Numbered from the stretch's first letter, positions 1 through 16,883 are shown. The stretch: DNA of 64,000 bases from JAKALD01 sp963817785 (GCA_963817785.1 CAWFPL010000002.1:620001-684000), one strand, 5' to 3'. Program-made: numbers and translations. Notes: generated from the sequence alone by a model not told the origin.

Positions 1-71
1 TGCGTTAGGGAATCATCATCAACTTACCACCCGGTCGGCACCGGGCTGTCCAACTCAGGGGCATTGTCGAA

Positions 72-1262
<1,191 letters not shown>

Positions 1263-1285
1263 CGGACGATCGACAGGAAACCCGC

Positions 1286-1361
1286 AGGCCAATAGCTCAA
1301 CTGGCAGAGCGTCGGTCTCCAAAACCGAAGGTTGGGGGTTCGATTCCCTCTTGGCCTGCCA
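1286..1361 (+). tRNA. tRNA-Trp (anticodon CCA)
   Basis: A complete 76-nt cloverleaf with encoded CCA end. The acceptor stem pairs AGGCCAA (1286-1292) with TTGGCCT (1351-1357), followed by discriminator G and CCA. The anticodon stem TCGGT/ACCGA encloses the loop CTCCAAA, giving anticodon CCA. The T-arm contains GGTTCGATTCC. It lies between tuf and secE, the usual betaproteobacterial position, and is probably cut out of the tuf-secE transcript. Confidence 0.97.
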
Positions 1362-1370
1362 CTTCGCCCC

Positions 1371-1724
1371 ATGCTTGACAGGATCAAACTAGTCGCCGCA
1401 GTAGCCCTGGTCGTGGCCGGGGTTTGGATTTATTACTGGCTGTCGGACAGCGCTTTGGTGCTGCGCGTGCTGTCCGTGGCCGGCGGCATTCTGGCGGGCT
1501 GCGCCATGGCCTGGTTCACGGACCTGGGGCGGCGCTTCGTCGGCTTCGCGCGCGAGTCGGTGGTCGAGGTGAAGAAGGTGGTCTGGCCGACGCGCAAGGA
1601 GACCATGCAGACGACGGCGGCGGTATTCGCTTTCGCCGTGGCGATGGCGGTTTTTTTGTGGATCAGTGACAAGGGCCTCGAATGGGTGCTGTACGACGTG
1701 ATCCTCGGATGGAAAAAGACGTAG
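1371..1724 (+). CDS. secE: Preprotein translocase subunit SecE
   Basis: Small membrane subunit of the SecYEG translocon. The 117 residues contain two N-terminal hydrophobic segments (about residues 6-24 and 30-47), the conserved cytoplasmic amphipathic region with EVKKVVWPTRKE, and a final membrane segment (about 87-110), the three-helix layout of proteobacterial SecE. The ATG at 1371 is the natural start, but it is only 9 nt behind the CCA end of tRNA-Trp and has no Shine-Dalgarno sequence of its own. nusG follows 11 nt after the stop, so the pair is co-transcribed. Confidence 0.96.
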   Translation: MLDRIKLVAAVALVVAGVWIYYWLSDSALVLRVLSVAGGILAGCAMAWFTDLGRRFVGFARESVVEVKKVVWPTRKETMQTTAAVFAFAVAMAVFLWISDKGLEWVLYDVILGWKKT

Positions 1725-1735
1725 GTCAAAAGGGC

Positions 1736-2269
1736 ATGAGCAAACGCTGGTACGTCGTACACGCCTACTCGGGCTTCGAGAAATCGGTGCAACGCGCGCT
1801 CGAGGACCGGATCGCGCGTGCCGGGATGCAGGACAAGTTCGGCAGGATCCTGGTGCCCGTCGAGGAGGTCGTCGAGATGAAGAGCGGCCAGAAGCACATG
1901 TCGGAGCGCAAGTTCTTTCCCGGCTACGTGCTCGTCGAGATGGAAATGGACGACGACACCTGGCACCTGGTGAAGAACACCAACAAGGTCACCGGCTTCG
2001 TCGGCGGCACGGCGACCAAGCCTGCCCCGATCTCCCCCAAGGAGGTCGAGGCGATCATGCAGCAGATGCGCGAGGGGGTGGAAAAGCCCAAGCCGAAGGT
2101 GCTGTTCGAGGTTGGCGAGATGGTGCGCGTGAAGGAGGGACCGTTCACCGATTTCCAAGGCACGCTGGAGGATGTGAATTACGAAAAGAGCCGCCTGCGC
2201 GTGGCGGTCACGATTTTCGGTCGCTCGACTCCGGTCGAGCTCGAGTTCGGCCAGGTCGAGAAGGCCTGA
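1736..2269 (+). CDS. nusG: Transcription termination/antitermination protein NusG
   Basis: Binds RNA polymerase and couples it to Rho or to the ribosome. From the ATG at 1736 the protein has 177 residues, the family norm, starting MSKRWYVVHAYSGFE. An N-terminal NGN domain (1-120, with FFPGYVLVEM) is followed by a C-terminal KOW domain (GEMVRVKEGPF, about residues 123-175). In-frame ATG codons at 1682 and 1709 would overlap secE and add residues not seen in the family, so I reject them. It lies between secE and rplK as expected. Confidence 0.97.
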   Translation: MSKRWYVVHAYSGFEKSVQRALEDRIARAGMQDKFGRILVPVEEVVEMKSGQKHMSERKFFPGYVLVEMEMDDDTWHLVKNTNKVTGFVGGTATKPAPISPKEVEAIMQQMREGVEKPKPKVLFEVGEMVRVKEGPFTDFQGTLEDVNYEKSRLRVAVTIFGRSTPVELEFGQVEKA

Positions 2270-2273
2270 TACC

Positions 2274-2315
2274 GGGGACAGGGCCCATTTTTCGAGATCG
2301 ACGGGATCTGCCCCC
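2274..2315. repeat. Short REP/MITE-like imperfect inverted repeat
   Basis: Between nusG and rplK the sequence GGGGACAG (2274-2281) is followed about 26 nt later by CTGCCCCC (2308-2315), an inverted repeat with one mismatch, with a T-run (2288-2292) inside. The GGGGACAG...CTGxCCCC layout resembles the ends of REP-like elements that I recall from betaproteobacterial intergenic regions. It could also act as a weak hairpin in the nusG-rplK transcript. Confidence 0.4.
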
Positions 2316-2368
2316 ATTGACGGGGAGAGCGCGCGAAGCGCTCGATTGCACCCGATAGGAGAGCCATC

Positions 2369-2800
2369 ATGGCGAAGAAAGTCATCGGCTACATCAAGCT
2401 ACAAGTGCCGGCGGGCAAGGCGAATCCCTCGCCCCCGATCGGCCCCGCGCTCGGCCAGCGCGGGCTCAACATCATGGAGTTCTGCAAGGCGTTCAACGCC
2501 CAGACGCAGAAAGTCGAGCCCGGGCTGCCGCTGCCGGTGGTGATCACTGCCTATGCGGACAAGAGCTTCACTTTCATCATCAAGACGCCGCCGACCACGG
2601 TGCTGATCAAGAAGGCAGCCGGGATCGAGTCGGGCAGTCCCAAGCCGCACACCGACAAGGTGGGCAAGATCACGCGCCAGCAGGCCGAGGAGATCGCCAG
2701 GCAGAAGATGCCAGATCTGACTGCCGCGGACCTCGAGGCCGCGACGCGCACGGTCGCCGGCAGCGCCCGCTCGATGGGCATCATCGTGGAGGGGATGTAA
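2369..2800 (+). CDS. rplK: 50S ribosomal protein L11
   Basis: Component of the GTPase-associated centre of the large subunit; binds 23S rRNA helices 43-44. The 143 residues start MAKKVIGYIKLQVPAGKAN and carry the conserved GPALGQRGLNIMEFC segment and a C-terminal rRNA-binding domain ending with GSARSMGIIVEG. It is preceded by a GGAG-type ribosome-binding site. The rplA start codon follows the stop codon without a gap, so the two are translationally linked as in other bacteria. Confidence 0.97.
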   Translation: MAKKVIGYIKLQVPAGKANPSPPIGPALGQRGLNIMEFCKAFNAQTQKVEPGLPLPVVITAYADKSFTFIIKTPPTTVLIKKAAGIESGSPKPHTDKVGKITRQQAEEIARQKMPDLTAADLEAATRTVAGSARSMGIIVEGM

Positions 2801-3505
2801 ATGGCGGCCATCTCGAAGCGCAGGAAGGCGTTCGCGGGCAAGGTCGACCCCACCAAGGCGTACCCGGTGATGGACGCGATGCAACTGATCAAGGACACCG
2901 CGACCGCCAAGTTCGACGAGTCGGTCGACGTCTCGGTCAATCTCGGCATCGACGCCAAGAAATCCGACCAGTCGGTGCGCGGTTCGGTGGTGCTGCCGGC
3001 CGGCACCGGCAAGACGGTGCGGGTTGCCGTGTTCGCGCCGGGCGACAAGGCGCAGGCGGCCAAGGCGGCCGGGGCCGACCTGGTCGGACTGGAAGACCTG
3101 GCCGAGAGCATCAAGGCGGGCAAGCTTGATTTCGACGTGGTGATCGCGGCGCCCGAGGCGATGCGCGTGGTCGGCCAGCTAGGCCAGATCCTCGGTCCGC
3201 GTGGACTGATGCCGAATCCGAAGGTCGGGACGGTGACGCCGGACGTGGCGGGTGCGGTCAAGAACGCCAAGGCAGGCCAGGTCCAGTTCCGGGCCGACAA
3301 GGCGGGCGTCGTGCAGTGCCGGATCGGGCGCGCGTCGTTCTCTCCGGAGCAGCTGGGCGACAACCTGGCGGCGCTGGTCGAGGCGCTGAATCGCGCCAGG
3401 CCCTCGCATAGCAAGGGCGTGTATCTGAGGAAGCTTTCCGTGTCGAGCACGATGGGAGTCGGCGTCAAGGTCGATCCCGCTTCGCTGGCGGCGCAACAGC
3501 AGTGA
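2801..3505 (+). CDS. rplA: 50S ribosomal protein L1
   Basis: L1-stalk protein and, in other bacteria, translational repressor of the rplK-rplA mRNA. The 234 residues match the E. coli length. Visible signatures are the N-terminal KRRKAF region, the ILGPRGLMPNPKVGTV motif (about residues 128-143) and the C-terminal SSTMGVGVKVDP. ATG directly abuts the rplK stop. Confidence 0.97.
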   Translation: MAAISKRRKAFAGKVDPTKAYPVMDAMQLIKDTATAKFDESVDVSVNLGIDAKKSDQSVRGSVVLPAGTGKTVRVAVFAPGDKAQAAKAAGADLVGLEDLAESIKAGKLDFDVVIAAPEAMRVVGQLGQILGPRGLMPNPKVGTVTPDVAGAVKNAKAGQVQFRADKAGVVQCRIGRASFSPEQLGDNLAALVEALNRARPSHSKGVYLRKLSVSSTMGVGVKVDPASLAAQQQ

Positions 3506-3815
3506 CGGGGTGCTTGCGGCGCGGTGTGAACCTGCCGCACGCGCAAATGTCGGAGAGGACGGATTTTTTGAACTTTGGGCTGCCGGCGCGCCTGCGGGAG
3601 CGGGAGATGCAACTTCCGATCCCGGGGCAACCGGCTGCTGTCAAAGACCGTAGGGGCAAGCGCGGCAGTATCCGCATGCTTAAACGCAGCAGTGCGCGCC
3701 CTACGCAGATGGCGCACCCTGAGACAGGATTTATGCGGTTCCTGAAGAAAGGTCGCCGAATTGAGGGGGACGGCTGGAAACGGCAGTCCGTGTGAATAAC
3801 AGATGGAGGTAGACC
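3506..3815 (+). promoter_or_regulatory. rplJL leader (L10-binding leader region)
   Basis: This 310-nt gap between rplA and rplJ carries the hallmark sequences of the betaproteobacterial L10 leader: CAAAGACCGTAGGGGC (about 3638-3655), CGCAGATGGCGCACCC (about 3706-3721) and a GC-rich hairpin region before GGAGGT. In E. coli the L10-L7/L12 complex binds this mRNA and represses rplJL. A start-to-stop frame of 97 codons runs across it, but its product resembles nothing and I treat it as chance. The rplJL promoter probably also lies here, but I cannot place it with confidence. Confidence 0.7.
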
Positions 3816-4346
3816 TTGAGTCTTAGTCTGGAGCAGAAGCAAGCGGTCGTGTCCGAGGTTGCCGGGCAGCTGAAAGGCGCGCAGGCGGTCATCGTCGCGG
3901 AGTACCGCGGACTCGGCGTCGCGAGCCTGACCAGCCTGCGTGCCAAGGCGCGGAAATCGGGCCTGTACCTGCGCGTGTTGAAAAACACGCTGGCGCGCCG
4001 CGCCGTGCAGGGCACGCCGTTCGAGAAGCTGGCCGAGCAACTGTCCGGCCCGCTGATGTACGGCATCGCGCAGGACCCGGTGGCTGGCGCCAAGGTGCTG
4101 GCCGAGTTCGCCAAGGAGAACGAGAAGCTGGTCATCAAAGGCGGGTCGCTGCCCAACAACCTGATGTCCGCCAAGGATGTCGGCGCGTTGGCCACCATGC
4201 CCGCCCGCGAGCAGCTGCTGGCGATGCTTGTCGGCACCATGCAGGCGCCGATCGCGAAGCTTGTGCGCACCATGAACGAGGTGCCGGGCAGGTTTGCCCG
4301 CACGCTCGCTGCGGTGCGCGACCAGAAGGAAAAGGCGGCCGCGTAG
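3816..4346 (+). CDS. rplJ: 50S ribosomal protein L10
   Basis: Anchors the L7/L12 stalk on the ribosome and represses its own operon through the leader. The 176-residue protein starts at a TTG codon (3816) placed 5 nt after a strong GGAGGT; no ATG fits. Family features are SLSLEQKQAVVSEV at the start, the EYRGL and KNTLARRA motifs (about residues 28-60) and an Ala/Lys-rich C-terminal tail that binds L7/L12. rplL follows after 57 nt. Confidence 0.97.
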   Translation: MSLSLEQKQAVVSEVAGQLKGAQAVIVAEYRGLGVASLTSLRAKARKSGLYLRVLKNTLARRAVQGTPFEKLAEQLSGPLMYGIAQDPVAGAKVLAEFAKENEKLVIKGGSLPNNLMSAKDVGALATMPAREQLLAMLVGTMQAPIAKLVRTMNEVPGRFARTLAAVRDQKEKAAA

Positions 4347-4403
4347 GCGGCCGCGCGGCGATCAAGCGATTCTTCAGAACCCAATCAATTTTCGGAGTCA
4401 ACG

Positions 4404-4781
4404 ATGGAACGAGCGCAGATTCTCGAAGCAGTTTCGAATATGACGGTCCTCGAACTGTCCCAGCTGATCAAGGACATGGAAGAGAAGTTCGGGGTGTCGG
4501 CCGCCGCCGCGGTGGCGGTAGCGGCACCGGCCGCCGCCGCTGCCGGAGCAGCGGCAGCGGCGGAAGAGCAAACCGAGTTCACGGTCGTGCTCACCGCGAT
4601 CGGCGACAGCAAGGTGAACGTGATCAAGGCGGTGCGCGAAGTGACCAGCCTCGGCCTCAAGGAGGCGAAGGACCTGGTGGACGGCGCTCCCAAGGCGGTC
4701 AAGGAGGGGATCTCCAAGGCCGACGCCGACGCGGTCGCCAAGAAGCTGACCGACGCCGGTGCGAAAGTCGAGATCAAGTAA
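4404..4781 (+). CDS. rplL: 50S ribosomal protein L7/L12
   Basis: Multicopy stalk protein that recruits translation GTPases. The 125 residues show the N-terminal dimerisation helix (VLELSQLIKDMEEKFGVS), an Ala-rich hinge (about residues 33-55) and the conserved C-terminal factor-binding domain with KVNVIKAVREVT and GLKEAKDLVDGAP. Length and order are normal. Confidence 0.98.
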   Translation: MERAQILEAVSNMTVLELSQLIKDMEEKFGVSAAAAVAVAAPAAAAAGAAAAAEEQTEFTVVLTAIGDSKVNVIKAVREVTSLGLKEAKDLVDGAPKAVKEGISKADADAVAKKLTDAGAKVEIK

Positions 4782-4795
4782 CACGGCAGCATGCG

Positions 4796-4829
4796 GTCCC
4801 GGCGCCGGGGAAGTCCCCGGCGCCGGGAC
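4796..4829 (+). terminator. Perfect 15-bp hairpin between rplL and rpoB (attenuator-like)
   Basis: GTCCCGGCGCCGGGG (4796-4810) and its exact reverse complement (4815-4829) enclose the loop AAGT and are followed by GTTTTGAT. In other bacteria the rplL-rpoB gap holds a partial terminator or RNase III site that lowers rpoBC relative to ribosomal protein mRNA; the short T-run here fits partial read-through. The rest of the 194-nt gap shows no other clear signal. Confidence 0.75.
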
Positions 4830-4975
4830 GTTTTGATACGAAGAGAGTGCAAATTCAAGGTGCCGACCGCCCGACCGCAGCCGCGGCCGCGCCTTCGCTT
4901 TGCCCTGTGCCTCGGGGGTGCAGGGGCGTGATCTTGTGCGCCTCCGCGACACGAGTTCTCTGACCGGGAGCCTCC

Positions 4976-13467
<8,492 letters not shown>

Positions 13468-13490
13468 GCGGGCGACCGGAGCAACGCAAA

Positions 13491-13518
13491 GGGGCGGCCT
13501 CGGCCGCCCCTTTTTCTT
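13491..13518 (+). terminator. Intrinsic terminator of the rpoBC operon
   Basis: GGGGCGGC (13491-13498) pairs with GCCGCCCC (13503-13510) around the tetraloop CTCG, followed by TTTTTCTT. The position 23 nt behind the rpoC stop makes it the operon terminator. It is also the insertion landmark of the group IIC introns, which typically insert just behind such stems. Confidence 0.92.
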
Positions 13519-13520
13519 GG

Positions 13521-14207
13521 GTGCGCCAGGCATGGCGCGAAGCGCCGTGCCTGGCGCTGACTGGGCTGCTGTGGTGGCGGTCCGGTTGACTTGGAGGTGA
13601 AAGTCCTCTGTGGGCCCTGACGGTGGGAACCACTAGCGGAACGGCAAGGGTTTCCGGGGAGACCCGGAGTCTGAAGGAAGCCGAATGCAAAGCTGCGGTC
13701 CGACGAACAGAAATCACATACGAGGCGTGCTCCCCTGGGCAAGACGGCCCAATTCGTGGAAGCCCAATACCGTTCGGAAGGCGGGGCGCGTAAATGTGGC
13801 GGATAGGTGCAGTGAAGGTCACGCGCATTACCCTGGGAGAGCTGCCGACCTGTGCCAAGGGCACTACGGGCGTCGCAAGGCGTTCAGATGGGTCGGTCGC
13901 AGTCAGCAGACGCCATAGTAGGGGTGCGAAACCGGCATCCCGAAGGGCCGACCCTGTCGCGAGCGGACAGTCACGCGTGCTCTCGGACGAGTTGGACAGA
14001 AGCCACGGGAAACCGTGGGCCTGCAGGCGAGAGACGGGGCGGAACTCCGTCGGGCGCTTGCCGGTGTCCGCGGCTCGCCGACGACACGACGCACGAAACC
14101 AAGCTCCAACCCGCAGCGCGCTGCGGCCAGACAGGAAACGCCCGGTACGGAACCGTACGCCGGGTGTTGTGGGAGGGCTGAGGGGGTGACCCCTCACCCT
14201 ACCCGAT
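13521..14207 (+). mobile_element. Group IIC intron, maturase-less copy 1
   Basis: The 687-nt element begins GTGCGCCAGGCATGG and ends ...ACCCTACCCGAT, and its layout closely follows the known Oceanobacillus iheyensis group IIC ribozyme: GGTGAAAGTCC, GCAAGGGTTTCCGGGGAGACCCGG, TCTGAAGGAAGC and CAAAGC in domain I. Domain V lies at about 14129-14164, with CGC triad in AAACGCCC, a GGAACC loop and an ACG bulge. Domain VI follows with the bulged A at 14201. Domain IV carries no reverse transcriptase. It starts two bases beyond the T-run of the rpoC terminator, typical of class C. It could still fold as a ribozyme and be helped by a maturase in trans. Confidence 0.88.
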
Positions 14208-14882
14208 TGCGCCCGGCAGGGCGCACGTACTTGGTGGTGAAAGTCCACTACATACCCGACACGGGGAAGTGTTAGCCGAGGGCAAGGGTTTCCCGGGTGA
14301 CTGGGGGTCTGAAGGAAGCCGGAGGCAAAGCGCTGGCGCGACGAACAGGAAGCGGATAGAGGCAGCACTGCGGGGTGAGCAGGCCAAAAGATGCAAAGCC
14401 CGATACGTGTACGGAACGCAGTGAGGTATATCCGACGCGCATAAGCGTGAAGGTACGTGTGCAATACCCGGGGAGATCTGGCCCCGTGCCGTAAGGCTAC
14501 CGTCGTCGAGAGGCGGGGGGATGCGGGGTCAGAAGTCAGCAGAGGGCATAGTAGGTGGCGACACCGAAGGCCCGAACAGGCAACACCGAGAGTAGGACGA
14601 CGGAAACTCGATGCGAGCTGGTGAGGCAGAAGCTCCCGAAGGGGAGGCCCGAGGAGGTGGGACCGGACGGAATCCGGGCAGGCCGCCGTTGGGTGCTGAG
14701 GTTCGTACGGCGGCCGGCGGGCAAACGAAATCGGAGGGCGACACGCTGATGGAGCGTGTCGTGCTGGTCTCCCTGGTGGCCCTCCACCAGCGCCTCCAGC
14801 GTGTTACTTGAACCGCCGTATGCGGAACCGCACGTACGGTGGTGTGGGAGGGCCGAGGGGGTAACCCCTCGGCCTACCCGAT
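14208..14882 (+). mobile_element. Group IIC intron, maturase-less copy 2
   Basis: A second 675-nt intron directly abuts the first. It has TGCGCCCGGCAGGGCGCAC, GGTGAAAGTCC, CAAGGGTTTCCCGGG, TCTGAAGGAAGC, CCGGGGAGATCTGG and TCAGAAGTCAGCAGA in domains I-III. Domain V is at about 14812-14847 (AACCGCCGTATGCGG, CGC triad, ACG bulge), and domain VI ends GGCCTACCCGAT with the bulged A at 14876. The first base expected of the intron (G of GTGCG) is replaced or lost at the junction. A short frame around 14737-14763 (GDTLMERVV) recalls the beginning of intron reverse transcriptases, suggesting a deleted maturase gene. The copies differ at many positions, so they are not a recent duplication. Confidence 0.88.
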
Positions 14883-14900
14883 GTTTTTTCTGAAAGTAAG

Positions 14901-14937
14901 GTGCTGCACCGCGACGCGCAGCGTCGCGGTGCAGCAC
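14901..14937. repeat. Perfect 17-bp inverted repeat (hairpin)
   Basis: GTGCTGCACCGCGACGC (14901-14917) and its exact reverse complement (14921-14937) enclose the 3-nt loop GCA. It lies in the 65-nt gap between the intron 3' end (14882) and the IS left end (14948). It may be the terminator of a lost gene, or a REP-like element. No long T-run follows immediately; TTGTTCTTT begins 6 nt later. Confidence 0.7.
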
Positions 14938-14947
14938 AGCGTTGTTC

Positions 14948-14963
14948 TTTAAACCGAAGTTCC
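14948..14963 (+). repeat. Left terminal inverted repeat of the IS1634-family element
   Basis: TTTAAACCGAAGTTCC, identical to the reverse complement of the right end at 16868-16883. Beyond 16 bp the two ends diverge. Confidence 0.85.
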
Positions 14964-15056
14964 CCGCAGTCCTGACCGAATAGCGGCTGGAAAGCGCATT
15001 GGAATCTGCAGGTTGGGGGCGTTGACGGGGGTTCGTCGTGTAGCCATGTAGTTGGC

Positions 15057-15091
15057 TTGACAAAGCTGCGATGTGAGGCTACATTGTAGCC
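15057..15091 (+). promoter_or_regulatory. Transposase promoter with palindrome over the -10 box
   Basis: TTGACA (15057-15062), a 17-bp spacer and TACATT (15080-15085) form a near-consensus sigma-70 promoter. The palindrome GGCTAC-ATT-GTAGCC (15077-15091) covers the -10 box and ends at the ATG (15092). The predicted start site falls on or next to the ATG, so the mRNA would be leaderless. Confidence 0.65.
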
Positions 15092-16798
15092 ATGCACATC
15101 GATGTCATCCCGAACCGCGGCTCGCGCCCGGCGTATTTGTTGCGCGAGTCGTTTCGTGACGGCGCCAAGGTGCGCAAGCGCACTCTGGCGAATCTCTCCT
15201 CGCTCAGCGATGCGCAGATCCTCGCCATTCGCGCGGTGCTTCGGGGCGAAGCCTTGCAGCGCCCCGAGGCGCTGTTCGAGGCGATCACCTCGCGCGCGCA
15301 GGGGCACGTCCAGGCCGTGCGTGTAGCCATGCAACGCCTGGGGCTCGAGGCGCTGCTGGGGGCTCGGCCCAGCCCCGAGCGCGACCGGGTGCTGGCGATG
15401 GTGGGCGCGCGCATCCTGGCCCCGCATACGAAGCTCGCGACCACGCGCTGGTGGCACACGACGACCTTGGCCGAGGACTTCGGCGTGGCCGGCTGCGACG
15501 AGAACGATCTGTACGCCGCGATGGATTGGTTGCTCGCGCGTCAGGACCGGATCCAGAAAAAGCTCGCCGCGCGCCACTTGAGCCCCGGGGGGCTGGTGCT
15601 CTACGACTTGAGCTCCAGCTACTTCGAGGGCAGCACCTGTCCCCTGGCCCGGCTGGGCTACAGCCGCGACGGCCGGCGCGGACTGCTGCAGGTCAACTAT
15701 GGGCTTCTGACCGATGCGCGCGGCTGCCCGGTGGCCGTCTCGGTGCACGAGGGCAACGTCGCCGACAGCCACACCTTGATGCCAGAGGTGAGGCGCCTGC
15801 GCGAGGCCTTCGGCCTGGAGCACCTGGTGATGGTGGGCGACCGCGGCATGATCTCGCACAAGGTGATCGCGGAGCTTCGCGCAACCGACGGCATCGGCTG
15901 GATCACGGCGCTCAAGAGCGCCTCGATCCGCGTGCTCCTCGAAGGCGGGCAGTTGCAACTGGGGCTGTTCGACGAGCGCAATCTGTTTGAGCTCAGCTCA
16001 CCGCAGTATCCGGGCGAGCGCCTGGTGGCCTGCCGCAACCCGGAGCTCGCGAAGCTGCGCGCGCACAAGCGCGAGGAGCTGCTCGCGGGGACCGAGACGA
16101 ACCTCGCGAAGATCAAGGCCCGCGTGGACGCGGGCAAACTCACCGGGGCCGACCAAATCGGGCTGCGCGTGGGCAAGCTCGTCAACCAGTACAAGGTCGC
16201 CAAGCACTTCGAGCTCAGCATCGGCGAGGCGAGCTTCGAGTTCACTCGCAAGGCCCAGAGCATCGCCGCCGAGGCCGCGCTCGATGGCCTGTACATCATC
16301 CGCACTTCGGTGAGTGCGTCGCAGATGGACGCACCCGAGTGCGTGCGCAACTATAAAGCCTTGGCCAACGTCGAGCGGGCGTTTCGCTCGCTCAAGACGA
16401 TCGACCTGAAGGTGCGCCCGATCCATCACCGCACCGCCGATCGGGTGCGTGCGCACATCTTCCTGTGCATGCTCGCCTACTACGTCGAGTGGCACATGCG
16501 CGAGGCTTGGCGCGAGCTGATGTTCGCCGACACCGATCAGGCGGCCAAGGCCGGGCGCGATCCGGTGGCGCCGGCCAAGCGCTCCCAGGCGGCGCTTGCC
16601 AAGGTGGCGCGCCACGCGCTCGAGGACGGCACCCCCACGCACAGCTTCGCCACCTTGCTGGCCGAGCTCGCCACGATCGTACGCAACACCTGCCGCACCC
16701 CCGGGGCTGGGGCCGACGCACCGAGCTTCGACCTCCTCACCACGCCCAGCCCCAAGCAACAGCGCGCGCTCGAGCTCCTCCAGCAAATCCGCTTGTAG
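15092..16798 (+). CDS. IS1634-family transposase
   Basis: DDE transposase of 568 residues that would move the surrounding IS. The catalytic triad candidates are Asp in VLYDLSSSYFEG, Asp in MVGDRGMIS and Glu in the signature YKALANVERAFRSLK, followed by the family-typical HHRTADRVRAHIFLCMLAYYVEWHM. There is no frameshift or stop, so it is probably functional. No Shine-Dalgarno sequence precedes the ATG, consistent with a leaderless mRNA from the promoter at 15057. Confidence 0.92.
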   Translation: MHIDVIPNRGSRPAYLLRESFRDGAKVRKRTLANLSSLSDAQILAIRAVLRGEALQRPEALFEAITSRAQGHVQAVRVAMQRLGLEALLGARPSPERDRVLAMVGARILAPHTKLATTRWWHTTTLAEDFGVAGCDENDLYAAMDWLLARQDRIQKKLAARHLSPGGLVLYDLSSSYFEGSTCPLARLGYSRDGRRGLLQVNYGLLTDARGCPVAVSVHEGNVADSHTLMPEVRRLREAFGLEHLVMVGDRGMISHKVIAELRATDGIGWITALKSASIRVLLEGGQLQLGLFDERNLFELSSPQYPGERLVACRNPELAKLRAHKREELLAGTETNLAKIKARVDAGKLTGADQIGLRVGKLVNQYKVAKHFELSIGEASFEFTRKAQSIAAEAALDGLYIIRTSVSASQMDAPECVRNYKALANVERAFRSLKTIDLKVRPIHHRTADRVRAHIFLCMLAYYVEWHMREAWRELMFADTDQAAKAGRDPVAPAKRSQAALAKVARHALEDGTPTHSFATLLAELATIVRNTCRTPGAGADAPSFDLLTTPSPKQQRALELLQQIRL

Positions 16799-16867
16799 AC
16801 AGAAGCCAGACCCTCAATCTCACGCCACGTGCCTGTGATGCAAAGGAAAACTCGCTCCGCGCTTGCT

Positions 16868-16883
16868 GGAACTTCGGTTTAAA
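16868..16883 (-). repeat. Right terminal inverted repeat of the IS1634-family element
   Basis: Reverse complement of the left end. On the minus strand the TAA inside the repeat (16879-16881) serves as the stop codon of the adjacent amidohydrolase gene. Confidence 0.85.

Larger units (their letters stand above)
14948..16883 (+). mobile_element. IS1634-family insertion sequence, intact
   Basis: The 1936-nt element is bounded by the 16-bp perfect inverted repeat TTTAAACCGAAGTTCC (14948-14963 and, inverted, 16868-16883) and encodes a complete transposase. Flanks read TGTTC on the left (14943-14947) and TCTTC on the right (16884-16888), four of five bases equal, so a clean target duplication is not preserved. 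The right end lies exactly at the 3' end of the leftward amidohydrolase gene. Confidence 0.85.

Noticed and set aside
1332..1370. Upstream extension of secE into the tRNA gene
   Set aside because: The extension is encoded by tRNA-Trp sequence and would disrupt the SecE N-terminus; chance frame.
3502..3795. 97-codon frame between rplA and rplJ
   Set aside because: It covers the L10 leader, overlaps the rplA stop, and the peptide shows no family pattern; structured RNA explains the sequence better.
13685..14275. Short frames inside the two introns
   Set aside because: They lie in ribozyme domains I-IV, differ between the two copies and lack reverse transcriptase motifs.
13521..14882. Reading the tandem repeated segment as a CRISPR array or simple duplication
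   Set aside because: There are only two long diverged copies with ribozyme structure, no regular short repeats or spacers.
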